This document shows positions 1-11,835 of a stretch of DNA of 64,000 bases, in pieces. The notes under the pieces were generated by a model. The model was not told where the DNA came from. It saw only the letters and a list, made by a program, of their open reading frames with translations, and searched no databases. This DNA is from Haematobia irritans (Eukaryota > Arthropoda > Insecta > Diptera > Muscidae), in assembly GCF_050003625.1 (NCBI RefSeq), contig NC_134397.1, positions 68,422,669 to 68,486,668 on the forward strand, in the 5' to 3' direction. The first letter of the stretch is position 1, and every line of letters starts with the position of its first letter. The position numbers were made by a program, and so were the translations under genes.

Positions 1-79
1 TTATTGGCACCTTTCTCTGTAATACAAATAATGTTGAAGAAATTATTCACTTTTATAAATTTTTTAAATTTTACCTTTC

Positions 80-152
80 GCCTGCACGGAGAATCGAACC
101 GAGGACCATACAGTTTGTAAGCCAACACACTATCCACTGGGCTACGTAGCTG
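80..152 (-). other. tRNA-like unit a1
   Basis: On the minus strand it shows a box-A-like TAGCCCAGTGGATAG and a box-B-like GGTTCGATTCT at pol III spacing. The T-stem does not pair fully, so it is tRNA-like rather than a tRNA gene. It is unit a of the divergent pair carried by this transposon family. Confidence 0.6.
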
Positions 153-253
153 TTATAGTCACCAGTAGATAATTATCGTTTTAAGTTACATTTATATAGC
201 ATAGTTTGCAGCGCCATAACATAACATTATTTAACAGAAACATACATTTGTTT

Positions 254-303
254 GCCACGTGGAGCAGTGGTTAGGTCGTGGGTTCAATCCCTGCTCCGAC
301 CGA
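254..303 (+). other. tRNA-like unit b1 (anticodon arm deleted)
   Basis: GGAGCAGTGGTTAG (box A side) runs straight into GTCGTGGGTTCAATCCC (box B side). Compared with copy b2, about 23 bp of the anticodon arm is missing. Confidence 0.6.
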
Positions 304-1533
304 ACATTTTTTTTTTTTTTTTAAATTTACACATTTATATTTATACTATATTAATTTTTTTAAATGAAACATCGAAATGTGCGTTATTAAAGATTTATAG
401 TCAGTAACAGTGCTTGATATAAACGAAATTGAATGATTTTTGGATAAAATATTATTTTTTATTGCAAAAATAACAATCTTGTAATAAAAAACTGTTTTTG
501 TACAAAACTTTAAAATTTGGAAGGAATTCAAAAACTAACAAAAGAAGAAAATGGAGTCGAGTATAAACATACATACATAATTTTATAATATAAACATAAA
601 TTTATTTAGGAGTGAACAGTTTTTTACTAGCATTTAACACCATCGCTCTAAAATTCCTTTTATTTTTCTTTAATAATTCATTTTAAAGAAAATAAACTTT
701 TTAAATTGTTTTAGCTGTAAAAGTCGAACTTAATGCCCGCTTTTATATTTGATGGTGTCCGTCAACTCCTCGTGGACTACTTTTTAATAAAGAGAAACTA
801 AACTTTGTTTTTTTTTACATTTTACTGTGTAATTTTTCACTATTTCCTCCTTATTTCATTTTACCGTCCCAACTCTAAAAAGAGTATAGTGCCCTTTCGT
901 TATTTTTATGAAGACCCCTGATTTCTTTTAACGAACCAAGAAAAAAATTGTGCCCATAATGCCAAAATGATAAACAAAACACATGTCCACACATACATAA
1001 AATGCTGCTCTCAAGGCGAAAACATAAGCTGTTTGTTTTTCAAATGTCTATTCTCTTGGTTCAGAATGTATATTCTCTTTATTCAAATTAAATAATATTT
1101 AGACTTAAACATATCAAATTTTTGGCCTTATCATAAAACAGTTTTCCGAAACAACATACAAGCGGTTTCACAGAAATTGTTCTCTTTTGACTCTTTTGCT
1201 GTGTTATATTGATATCTTTCGTCAACTCTCCCGGTTTCCATCTCTATTTCTCTCTATACTCTCTCTGTCGCTTTGAATAAAATATCACAACATATGTATG
1301 TTTAGTCGAAATTTGTAAATTTATAGATGTTTGTATTCACACATATGATTTTTATGAAACATTCATGCCCCAAACATAATATATTCTAACATATTAACAT
1401 AGATGTCCCAAACATTTAGTGTTAGTTTAGGAACATTACATGTTCGCACTTAAATATATTGTGGTTTAAAATCGTGCCCGAAACACATTTTGTTTATATC
1501 GGAACATATGAAAAACATATTTTTCTAACAGTG

Positions 1534-1903
1534 TAATATATGATATGGCATCTAAAAATAGGAGATCCAATAACTCCAATGCTCCTCCTCGAGATCCTTA
1601 CCGCAATTCACCAGCTGTGTTGAAAAAAACCGTTAACCTAATAAAGAGTGATTTTTAAGAGCTATAGGAAATGAAATTGTTATTTGAATCGATTGTACTG
1701 TTCCTATATATTTTAATATTGGAAGATTACATGAAGCAAATGTTGACCAGCCCATAAACCGCTCCAATTCTGCTGATTTACGTACCCATTGAGCCAAAAA
1801 TAAGTTGATGATAAAGTAAAAGAAGCGCGCGATGAACTTAATAAAATTCAACAATTTGCAGGTGTTGTTCGTTTGTAAGATTCGTGGTTAAATTATAGAC
1901 CCA
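1534..1903. other. Spacer between the head-to-head transposons
   Basis: 370 bp separating the two inverted copies. It would form the loop of the 1.2-kb inverted repeat. No gene, RNA or known repeat recognised; the ORF across 1633-1854 is short and unlike any family I know. Confidence 0.5.
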
Positions 1904-3058
1904 CACTCTTAGAAAAATATGTTTTTCATATGTTCCGATATAAACAAAATGTGTTTCGGGTACAATTTTAAAACACAATATATTTAAGTGCAAACATGTA
2001 ATGTTCCTAAACTAACACTAAATGTTTGGGACATCTATGTTAATATGTTAGAATATATTATGTTTGGGGCATGAATGTTTCATAAAAATCATATGTGTGA
2101 ATGCAAACATATATAAATTTACAAATTTCGACTAAACATACATATGTTGTGATATTTTATTCAAAGCGACAGAGAGAGTATAGAGAAAGAAATAGAGATG
2201 GGAACCGGGAGAGTTGACTAAAGATATCAACATAACACAGCGAAAGAATGTTGTATGTTGTTTCGGAAAACTGTTTTATGATAAGGCCAAAAATTTGATA
2301 TGCTTAAGTCTAAATATTATTTAATTTGAATAAAGAGAATGGACATTCGGAACCAAGAGAATAGACATTTGAAAAACAAACAGCATATGTTTTCGCCTTG
2401 AGAGCAGCATTTTATGTATGTGTGGACATGTGTTTTGTTTATCATTTTGGCATTATGGGCACAATTTTTTTCTTGGTTCGTTAAAAGAAATCAGGGGTCT
2501 TCATAAAAATAACGAAAGGGCACTATACTCTTTTTAGAGTTGGGATAGTAAAATAAAATAAGGAGGAAATAGTGAAAAATTACACAGTAAAATATATAAA
2601 AACAAAGTTTAGTTCCTCTTTATTAATAAGTAGTCCACGAGGAGTTGACGGACACCTTCAAATATAAAAGCGGGCATTAAGTTCGAGTTTTGCAGCTAAA
2701 ACAATTTAAAAAGTTTATTTTCTTTAAAATGAATTATTAACGAAAAATAAAAGGCATTTTAGAGCGATGGTGTTAAATGCTAGTAAAAAATTGTTCACGC
2801 CTAAATAAATTTATGTTTATATTATAAAATTACTTATGTATGTTTATACTCGACTCCACGTTCTTCTTTTGTTAGAGTTTTTGAATACCAAATTTTAAAG
2901 TTTTGTACAAAAACAGTTTTTTGTTACAAAATTGTTATTTTTGCTTTAAAAAAATAATATTTTATCCAAAAATCAGTCAATTTCGTTTATATCAAGCACT
3001 GTTACTGACTATAAATCTTTAATAACCCACATTTCAAAGTTTTAAAGTTAAATTAAAA

Positions 3059-4744
3059 ACAAGTATATACGGCCGTAAGTTCGGCCAGGCCGAAGCTTAT
3101 GTACCCTCCATCATGGATTGCGTTGAAACTTCTTCTACACACTGCCATCCACAATCGAATTACTTAAGTTGCGGTAACGCTTGCCGATGGCAAGGTATCT
3201 TAAAACCTCCTAACACCATCTTCTAAAATGTATGTAAGTCCATACGTGATATATATTAAATCACAAAAGATCGATCCAATACGTATATAATTCAGTTTGA
3301 CAAATTAGACATAAAATTTTGACAAAATTTTCTACAGAAATAAAATTTGAACAAAATTTTCTATAGAAATAAAATTTTCACAAAATTTTCTATATAAATA
3401 AACTTTTGGTAGATTATTTTTGGCTCGAGTGGCAACCATGATTATGAACCGAATAAAATTTGAATAAAATTTTCTATAGAAATAAAATTTTGACAATGAT
3501 GAAAATTTTATTATGAACCGAATAAAATTTTAACAAAATTTGGTCTAGAAATAAAATTTTGACAAAATTTTCTATAGAAATAAAATTTTGACAAAATTTT
3601 CTATAGAAATAAAATTTTGACAAAATTTTCTATAGAAATAAAATTTTGGTAGACTATTTTTGGCTCTAGTGGCAACCATGATTATGAACCGATATGGACC
3701 AATTTTTGTGTGATTGGACCAATTTTAGTATGGTTGTTAGCGACCATATACTAACACCACGTTCCTAATTTGAACCGGATCGGATGAATTTTACTCTTCC
3801 AAGAGGCTCCGGAGGTCAAATCTGGAGAACGTTTTATATGGGGGCTATATATAATTATGGACCGATATGGACCAATTCTGGCACGCTTGTTAAAGATCAT
3901 ATACCAACACCATGTACCAAATTTCGGCCGGATCGGATGAAATATGCTTCTCTTAGAGGCTCCACAAGCCAAATCTGGGGATCGGTTTATATGGGGGCTA
4001 TATATAATTAAGGACCGATATGGACCAATTTTTGCATGGTTGTTAGAGACCATATACCAACATCATGTACCAAATTTCAGCCGGATCGGATGAAATTTTC
4101 TTCTCTTTGAAGCTCCGCAAGCCAAATCTGGGGATCGGTATATATGGGGGCTATATATAATTATGGACCGATGTGGACCAACTTTGGCATGGTTGTTAGA
4201 GACCATATACCAACACCATGTACCAAATTTCAGACGGATCGGATGAAATATGCTTCTCTTTTAGGCTCCGCAAGCCAAATCTGGGGATCGGTTTATATGG
4301 GGGCTATATATAATTATGGACCGATGTGGACCAATGTTTGCATGGTTGTTAGAGACCATATACCAACACCATGTACCAAATTTCAGCCGGATCGGATGAA
4401 ATATGCTTCTGTTAGAGGCTCCACAAGCCAAATCTGAGGATCCCTTTATATGGGGGCTATACGTAACAGTGGACCGATATGGCCCATTTTCAATACCATC
4501 CGACCTACATCAATAACAACTACTTGTGCCAAGTTTCAAGTCGATAGCTTGTTTCGTTCGGAAGTTAGCGTGATTTCAACAGACGGACGGACGGACGGAC
4601 GGACGGACATGCTTAGATCGACTCAGAATTTCACCACGACCCAAAATATATATACTTTATGGGGTCTTAGAGCAATATTTCGATGTGTTACAAACGGAAT
4701 GACAAAGTTAATATACCCCCATCCTATGATGGAGGGTATAAAAA
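3059..4744 (+). mobile_element. DINE/Helentron-like element, family A
   Basis: Begins ACAAGTATATACGGCCGTA, followed by the palindromic TTCGGCCAGGCCGAA, and ends GGAGGGTATAAAA. Order: 5' unique part, 29-bp repeats (ACAAAATTTTCTATAGAAAT core), 153-bp repeats, a conserved 3' part with a (GACG)n run and the terminal block. It is inserted in transposon copy 2 at the poly-A/T tract that precedes tRNA-like b2. No protein is encoded. Confidence 0.8.
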
Positions 4745-4747
4745 GTG

Positions 4748-4822
4748 TTCGGTCGGAGCAGGGATTGAACCCACGACCCTTTGCATGCAAGGCAGACATG
4801 CTAACCACTGCTCCACGTGGCA
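4748..4822 (-). other. tRNA-like unit b2
   Basis: Full-length unit: GGAGCAGTGGTTAGCATG, an anticodon-arm-like CTGCCTTGCATGCAAAGG, and GTGGGTTCAATCCC as box B. It closely matches the tRNA head of the SINEs at 34188 and 39379. Confidence 0.65.
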
Positions 4823-4934
4823 AACAAATGTATGTTTCTGTTAAATAATGTTATGTTTGCATGGGCTCGTGGGCGCTGCAAACTATGCTATATAAATGTA
4901 ACTTATAACGATAATTATTTGCTGGTGACTATAA

Positions 4935-5009
4935 CAGCTACGTAGCCCAGTGGATAGTGTGTTGGCTTACAAACTGTATGGTCCTCGGTTCGATTCTCCG
5001 TGCAGACGG
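4935..5009 (+). other. tRNA-like unit a2
   Basis: Box-A-like TAGCCCAGTGGATAG at 4943-4957 and box-B-like GGTTCGATTCT at 4988-4998. It is divergent from b2, with about 110 bp between them, and forms the mirror image of a1/b1. Confidence 0.6.
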
Positions 5010-5320
5010 GAGGTAAAATTTAAAAAATTTATAAAAGTGAATAATTTCTTCAACATTATTTGTATTACAGAAAAAGGTGCCAAGAATTAAAATATTTCGT
5101 GGAAGTGAAAATAACGAGTATGTTAGGGAATGAGCACAATCGTCTTTGGGAAAAATTCTTCCAAGCATACAATATTTTTGGGCTCAAAATGCTTCCAAAC
5201 ATATAATATGTTCACATAAAACAAACATATTAATGTTTCGGCAGTATCCAATAATATATATGCTTCCTGCAAAATATGTTTGGAACATATGTTAAAGAAG
5301 CGATTTTTTTTGAGGGTGCA

Positions 5321-6714
5321 ACTGAAGATGTTTGACGTTGAAACAAAACTCGAACTGTGCGTAAGCCCTTCAAACTAGAGTTGCCGAAAAGATAATAGCT
5401 AAAAAATCACACTTTAGAAACATTAAATTATTATATTTAAATAGTATTAACTCATAGATTTGATATAATGCAAACTTCAAAATCTAATGAAAGCAAATTG
5501 TGTATTAATTTCGCAATCTTAAAGTGTCTATTCCTCTAAATTTGTTTTTAAAATTTTGCATCTTTTGACATAGAAATATTGTAGAATATTTTACGTTTTA
5601 TTTAATCATATCTTAAATTACGATTTAATGATAAGGCATGCATTTTTGTGCGATGGTTCGTTCAATGGTTGACTAGCTGGCTAATTCAGTATTCCAACCT
5701 CACATTTCAATTAACGTCTTCTGGCATCAATTTACACACAAATCAATTTCTGAAATTCCATTAATTAATATCAGTGGTAGACGTTTTCGATGCGATCCGC
5801 CATGACTCGAATCAATACGAAGTCAATACACAGCTCCATTGCGTATTGAAAATATTCGCATTTTCATTTTCTCTTCACTTACATTACAACGCAGCGGATA
5901 CACGGACATATAAACAGCTGAGGCACTTAGTAGGTTGACAGGTAGGCCCAGTATCTGGTCGTCGGACCAATACACATACATAAATCCATAAATCCATAAA
6001 ATCGTATCGATCGCATCGTTATAGATTTAAATAAAATAGCTAGAACAACAGCAACAACCATGACAGCATCACGAATGGACCAAATATAATACGGACTTGA
6101 GATGTTGTTGTTTTTGTGTCGTTTTGCATAAATTTTGCGTGTTTTACACGTTAACCTCGTGTTGCAAAGTTGTTAGCATAATTTATGGATATCTTGGCCT
6201 ACGTCTGTGCACGACATCTATCATTTAGGCTAATGAACACAAGTCATCATCTTGGTATTTAAGTCGTATGTTTTCTATATTTTGTTCTCTCCCCATTATA
6301 ATTTTTATTGGCATAGAACAAAACTTTTTTTGATTCGAAAAATTGTTATAAAAAAACATATATGCAGCAACTACAGCTTGGCTTATTAATACAGGTGTTC
6401 GGATGCCTTAGGAATGCGATAGGAATGCAACTACCATGCGAGTATTCATCAAAAGGTTCAATCCCATTTATTCTAACCCACGTATCAGTTATATGAAAAC
6501 TAGAGGCGTAACGTTGTCACTGCTGAACATGTTTGCTATTGCGGAAAAATTATTTCTAGGAATTGGTCCATAAAATAATAGCAAACGTAGTCAAACAAAG
6601 AGGTTTCGTACAATATTAGTGCATATTTTATTCGAAATTAAAAATTTACCAAGAAATGGATCTACATCCTAAAAAAATCGCTCTGTAATATACGACATAG
6701 GATTTTACTTTAGA
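5321..6714. other. Intergenic sequence, nothing recognised
   Basis: Non-repetitive AT-rich DNA without credible ORF, RNA or known repeat. Confidence 0.5.
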
Positions 6715-6993
6715 TTAGGTTAGGTATAGTGGCAGGCTGATATTTCAGGCTCACTTAGACTATTCAGTCCATGATACCACAGTGGTGAACTTCTCTCTTA
6801 TAACTGAGTGCTGCCCGATTCTATGTTAAGCTCAATGACGAGGGACCTCCTTTTTCTCTAGTCGAGTCCGAACACTCAGAAATGTCACCAGCATTACTGA
6901 GGTGGGACAATCCACCGCTGAAAAACTGTTTGGTGTTTGGTCGAAACTGGGTTTGAACCCACGACCCTGTGTATGCAAGGCGGGCATGCTAAC
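6715..6993 (-). mobile_element. tRNA-headed SINE, truncated copy
   Basis: Same body as the copies at 34188 and 39379 (TCACTTAGACTATTCAGTCC, AGTGCTGCCCGATTC, CCACCGCTGAAAAAC). It breaks off inside the tRNA-like head at GGGCATGCTAAC, so the first 25 or so bases of the head are lost. The tail on the plus strand is TTAGGTTAGG. Confidence 0.75.
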
Positions 6994-7311
6994 TATTTAT
7001 TTATTTTATTCCAGTTGATGATTTCCGAAGAAGATCGAAAAATCGAGTTATAAAATAATAAATAAATAAAACAAGTATATACGGCCGTAAGTTCGGCCAG
7101 GCCGAATCTTATGTACCCTCCACCATGGATTGCGTAGGAACTTCTACTAAAGGCTGTCATCTACAATCGAATTACTTGGGTTGCGATAACACTTGCCGAT
7201 GGCAAGGTATCGTAAAACTTTTTAACACTGTCTTCTAAATTGTAAGTTAGTCCATAAGGGGTATATATTAAACAAAAAAAAAAAGGCCGATTAAACACGT
7301 ATATAATTCAG

Positions 7312-7720
7312 TTTGACAAAATTTTCTATAGAAATAAAATTTTGACAAAATTTTCTATAGAAATAAAACCTTGACAAAATTTTCTATAGAAATAAAATGT
7401 TGACAAAATTTTCTATGGAAGTAAAATGTTGACAAAATTTTCTATAGCAATAAAATTTTGACAAAATTTTCTATAGAAATAAAATGTTGACAAAATGTTC
7501 TATAGAAATAAAATGTTGACAAAATTGTCTATAGAAATAAAATGTTGACAAAATTTTCTACAGAAATAAATTTTTTACAAAATTTTCTATAGAAATAAAA
7601 TTTTGACAAAATTTTCTATGGAAATAAAATGTTGACAAACATTGCTATAGAAATAAACTTTTTACAAAACTTTCTATAGAAATGAAATTTTGACAAAACT
7701 TTCTATAGTAATAAAATTTG
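7312..7720 (+). repeat. 29-bp tandem repeat array
   Basis: Unit GACAAAATTTTCTATAGAAA plus TAAAATTTT, each unit holding the self-complementary ATTTTCTATAGAAAT. It varies from unit to unit (TTG/TGTTG changes). The same repeat is found in every long family-A element and in the fold-back element at 9349. Confidence 0.85.
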
Positions 7721-7789
7721 ACAATTTTTACATGGCTGTTAGAGGCCATATACTAACGAAATGTACCAAATTTCAACCGCATCGGATGA

Positions 7790-8600
7790 CTTTTGCTCCT
7801 CCAAGTCAAATCTGGGGATCGGTTTATATGGGAGCTATATATAATTATGGACCGATATGGACCAATTTTTGCATGGTTGTTAGAGACCATATACTAACAC
7901 CACGTACTAAATTTCAATTGGATCGGAGAATTTTGCTCATCCAAGAGGCTCCAGAGTTCAAATCTGGGGATCAGTTTATATGGGAGCTATATATAATTAT
8001 GGACCGATATGGACCAATTTTTGCATGCTTGTTAGAGACCGTATACTAACATCAGGTACCCAATTTCAAACGGATCGGATGAATTTTGCCCCTCCAAGAG
8101 GCTCCGGAGGTCAAATCTGGGGATCGGTTTATATGGGAGCTATATATAATTATGGACCGATATGGACCAGTTTTTGCATGGTTGTTAGAGACCATATACT
8201 AACACCACGTACCAAATTTCAATCGGGTAGGATGAAGTTTGCTCCTCCAAGAGGCTCCGGAGGTCAAATCTGGGGATCGGTTTATATGGGAGCTATATAT
8301 ATTTATGGACCGATATGGACCAATTTTTGCATGGTTGTTAGAGACCATATACTAACACCACGTACCAAATTTCAATCGGGTAGGATGAAGTTTGCTCCTC
8401 CAAGAGGCTCCGGAGGTCAAATCTGGGGATCGGTTTATATGGGGGCTATATATAATTATGGACCGATATGGACCAATTTTTGCATGGTTGTTAGAGACCG
8501 TATACTTAGACCACGTACCAAATTTCAACCGGATCGGATGAATTTTGCTGCTCCGGAAGGCTCCGCAAGCCAAATTTGGGGATCGGTTTATATGGGGGCT
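7790..8600 (+). repeat. 153-bp tandem repeats
   Basis: Landmark GAGGCTCCGGAGG recurs at 8098, 8251 and 8404, exactly 153 bp apart. Each unit carries GGTTTATATGG(G)GGCTATA, GACCGATATGGACC, GGTTGTTAGAGACC and CCAAATTTCAACCGG. Similar central repeats are known for Drosophila DINE-TR elements. Confidence 0.85.
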
Positions 8601-9348
8601 ATACGTAAACGTGGGCCGATATGGCCCATTTTCAATACCATCCGACCTACATCAATAGCAACTACTTGTGCCAAGTTTCAAGTCGATAGCTAGTTTCGTT
8701 CGGAAGTTAGCGTGATTTCCACAGACGGACGGACAGCCGGACAGACGGACAGACGGACGGACGGACGGACATGCTTAGATCGACTCAGAATTTCACCACG
8801 ACCCTGAATATATATACTTTATGGGGTCTTAGAGCAATATTTCGATGTGTTACAAACGGAATGACAAAGTTAATATACCCCCATCCTATGGTGGAGGGTA
8901 TAAAAAGAAAATGAAATTAAGCTATGACTTCGAGCATGAATTTAAAAACGAAATCATAAGATATTTTCTATTTGATTTGAGAGAAATGTTCTAATTGTCT
9001 ACAAGGATGAACTAATTTGGACTATCATTAACATTTCAATTTATTTATTTATTTAAATTATACTAAACTTATAGTAAATATAAGATGAGTATGAGAAAAT
9101 AGAGGGAAGCTTTAGCAACTGAGGCCATCAGCTAGACATTTTAATTTATGCATTTACAAAAGGTTGAAAAAAGTACCAAATATGTCGAGGGGGCACTTTC
9201 TATCCTCAAATGGTGTCAAACAAAATATATAAAAGTATCAACTCCATCGAGCCCGATATAACAATGTCCGTCTGCCATTTGTGATAATAACTCAGCCAGG
9301 TCAAGTTCGAAGGTGGGTATATCGGTCCATGTTTCGATATAGCTCCAC

Positions 9349-11447
9349 GGTTGCCACAGTTGGTAGAATTCTACCAATACAGGTAGATTTTTGACTGTTT
9401 GGTAGATTGCTAGATTTTTTGTGGTTTTGGTAGATTTTGTAAAACTATTCCTCGCAAACTAAGAGGAACTTCACAAATTTTCTACAGAAATAACATTAAG
9501 AGAAAATTTTCTATAGAAATAAAATTTAGAGAAAATTTTTAATAGAAATAAAATTTTAAGAAAATATTTAATAGAAATTAAATATAGAGAAAATTTTCTA
9601 AACAAATCAAATTTAGAGTACATTTTTTATAGAAGTAATATTTTTGAGAAAATTTTTATTAGTAATAAAATCTTGAGAAAATTGTTTATCAGAAATAAAA
9701 TTTTGCCAAAATTTCCTATGGAAAATAAAATTTTTACAATTTTTTTTATAGAAATAAAATTTTGAAAAAATTTTCTATAGAAATAAAATTTTAAGCATAT
9801 TTTTTATTCGTTTTATTATTGTTGGTTTTGTTCTTTAATCATTGTTGTTGTTTTTTTGATTTCAGCTTAAAACCATGCATTGACTAAACTACAAGTGTAG
9901 CTTAACCAACAGAGAAAAAGAATATTTGTCAAATTTATTTGAGCAAAGCCCTATAGACTGCAAGATGGTTGGATGGACGCACGTTTCGGAATTACCACAT
10001 CCCTCATCAGCATCAGAGATGGTCTGTATTAAGCTATTTTAGGTTTGCGACTGTCGCAAAGTTGTAAACGTCACATACGCGTCGTAAATGTAAGAAAAGT
10101 AGCAAACGTCGCAAACTCAAAATACTTCAGCCCCTTCAGCTAGGCAGCGAATGATATTCAACATGATGATATGTGCGAAAAATTTAAATTATCAGGAAGT
10201 TATTAACGAGTTTAAAAAAACTTGAGAATAGAGTTATTTCAATTGGAGGCTCCAAGCCGAAATTACAATGAACTACTTGATGGTGATGGTAAACGTGACG
10301 GCCGGTATTCGCTCATCCTTTTTTTCCAAAATTTCTGCAGAAACTAGAAGGAAAGAAGACTACTTGAGTCTTGCAAAAGTGAATTTTTGTTTAGAGAGAA
10401 TTTTATAAAATCACGTTTTGGCTTATTAGAGCCAATTTCCATACTAATTAAAATTTTTCAAAATTGTAGCTAGTCATTCGCTGATGCAACTAAGGCTTGG
10501 GTTGACATTATGGACCACGCAAACCAAGAATAGTTTGGAGTTGCGAATGAGATATGTAAAACTAGTGGAGTTTTGAACATATCATTTTTTTCATCCCTTT
10601 CATCGGGAAGCCCTAAATTAAATTAAAAAATATTCACAATTTCTTTAATTCAAAATTAGGTTTTTTACATTAGGTTTACGACTTTTGCGACATACGTATT
10701 ATACCGTCGTAAACGTATGTCGCAAAAGTCACAGTTTGCGACAGGCCAACCCTGATCAGCATCCTCTACTTGCAGCAAAACTATCAACCAATTATCAGAA
10801 TAAATTCAGGCAGTTCATTAAACCCAACACACTTGAACCTTCCGAAAAAATGTTTTACATGATAGCCGGCTTATGCCGAAATAAATTCCTACAAACATAT
10901 CTCTTTCTTTCAAAAAACAACAACAATGATTAAAGAACAAAACCAACAATAACAAAACAAAACGAATGAAAAAAGAGGAAGCACGCTCAAAATAAACGCA
11001 GCCAACTGCACTCAAATCGATGATTTGACGGTGGCAAAGGAAAAGAGATATGTTTGTACGAATTTATTTCGGCTTAAGCCGGCTATCATGTAAAACCTTT
11101 TTTCGGAAGGTTCAAGTGTGGTTCATTGTTGGGTTTAATGAACTGCCTGAATTTATTCTGATAATTGGTTGATTGTTTTGCTGCAAGTAGAGAATGCTGA
11201 TGAGGAATGTGGTAATTCCAAAACGTGCGTCCATCCAACCATCTTGCAGTCTATAGGGCTTTGCTCAAATAAATTTGACAAGCATTCTTTTCCTCTGTTG
11301 GTTAAGCTACACTTGTAGTTTAGTCAATGCATGGTTTTAAGCTGAAATAAAAAAACAACAACAATATTTTTTATTAAAAAAAAAATTAGAAATGTTTGCT
11401 GTTTCTGCAAGTTTTGATAGATTGTATTTGGCTCGAGTGGCAACCGT
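9349..11447. mobile_element. Fold-back element with 29-bp-type repeats
   Basis: Bounded by GGTTGCCAC (9349) and GTGGCAACC (11447). The left part has degenerate 29-bp-type repeats (9455-9810). A long inverted repeat follows: left arm 9826-10013 plus 10763-10930, right arm 11049-11373, loop about 10931-11048. The left arm is split by the hAT-like insert 10014-10754, while the right arm is continuous. No ORF of a transposase. It lies between fragments of a DINE family B element. Confidence 0.65.
10014..10754. mobile_element. hAT-like MITE with 8-bp target duplication
   Basis: Ends CAGAGATGG and CCAACCCTG (inverse CAGGGTTGG) and is flanked by ATCAGCAT on both sides (10006-10013 and 10755-10762). 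The uninterrupted right arm of the surrounding fold-back (near 11195) shows the pre-insertion sequence. Both subterminal regions carry TTTGCGAC/GTCGCAAA motifs in both orientations, as expected for hAT transposase sites. Length 741 bp, no ORF, hence non-autonomous. Confidence 0.8.
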
Positions 11448-11593
11448 GTATAGCTCCCACATAACCGTGTATAGCTCCCACATAAAACAACGCTACTTTT
11501 TTCGATTTTCATGAAATTGGAAATCTTGACGTATTTTATGTTACGAATTCCAAGTTTATCTTCGGAATCAAATGTCCATAACAGATTCCTTAA

Positions 11594-11835
11594 CCCTCTA
11601 ATGCCCCAATTTTTTTGCTAGCTGATTAAATTTTCAATGTTAAAGACACAAAAGCAAGAGAACTAAGAAAGAAAAATATATACGGTAAAATTCAGCATAT
11701 GCTGCAAAGCCTCTTGAATAGTTTCAAAGAAGCTTTCTTTATTTTTTGCCCATTTTTGTTGTCTTAAGGTGTGTTTTACTAAAAGCCTCCTTATTAAATG
11801 AAGCCCGCCTAAATGCGTGCTTTGGCAATAGAGGG
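11594..11835. mobile_element. piggyBac-like MITE, copy 1
   Basis: 242 bp, flanked by TTAA on both sides (11590-11593 and 11836-11839), with termini CCCTCTAATGCCC and GGCAATAGAGGG. TTAA duplication plus CCCT ends is the piggyBac hallmark. Homologous to 26431-26663. Confidence 0.8.

Larger units (their letters stand above)
1..1533 (+). mobile_element. TA-type DNA transposon, copy 1 (left end beyond window)
   Basis: Ends at CATATTTTTCTAACAGTG followed by TA. The same sequence occurs inverted from 1904 to 5318, with matches along essentially the whole 1.2-kb inner arm (about 340-1533 versus 1904-3050) and the outer 330 bp. It carries the divergent tRNA-like pair (80-152 and 254-303), a CT-rich block near 1225-1270 and the right terminal sequence. 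No transposase ORF is visible, so it is non-autonomous. A Tc1/mariner-like assignment rests on the TA flank only. Confidence 0.75.
1904..5318 (-). mobile_element. TA-type DNA transposon, copy 2, inverted, with nested DINE
   Basis: Starts CACTCTTAGAAAAATATG and ends ATTTTTTTTGAGGGTG. It is the reverse complement of copy 1, interrupted by a DINE at 3059-4744. Without the insert it is about 1.73 kb. Both flanks read CA rather than TA (1902-1903 and 5319-5320), perhaps decayed. The complete right end shows what copy 1 lacks at the window edge. Confidence 0.75.
7071..8906 (+). mobile_element. DINE/Helentron-like element, family A, long repeat array
   Basis: Complete copy from ACAAGTATATACGGCCG to GTGGAGGGTATAAAA. 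It has about 14 copies of the 29-bp repeat (7312-7720) and about five 153-bp units (7790-8600), followed by the 3' terminal block with (GACG)n at about 8723-8770. The repeat period is divisible by three, so an open frame of 237 codons crosses the array; this is not a gene. Confidence 0.82.

Noticed and set aside
80..152. Genuine tRNA gene
   Set aside because: Box A and B are present but the T-stem does not pair properly and the unit occurs in several diverged transposon copies.
7980..8693. 237-codon repetitive ORF (MGAIYNYGPIWTNF repeats)
   Set aside because: Product of 153-bp tandem repeats with period divisible by three; the same words occur in many copies on both strands with stops elsewhere.
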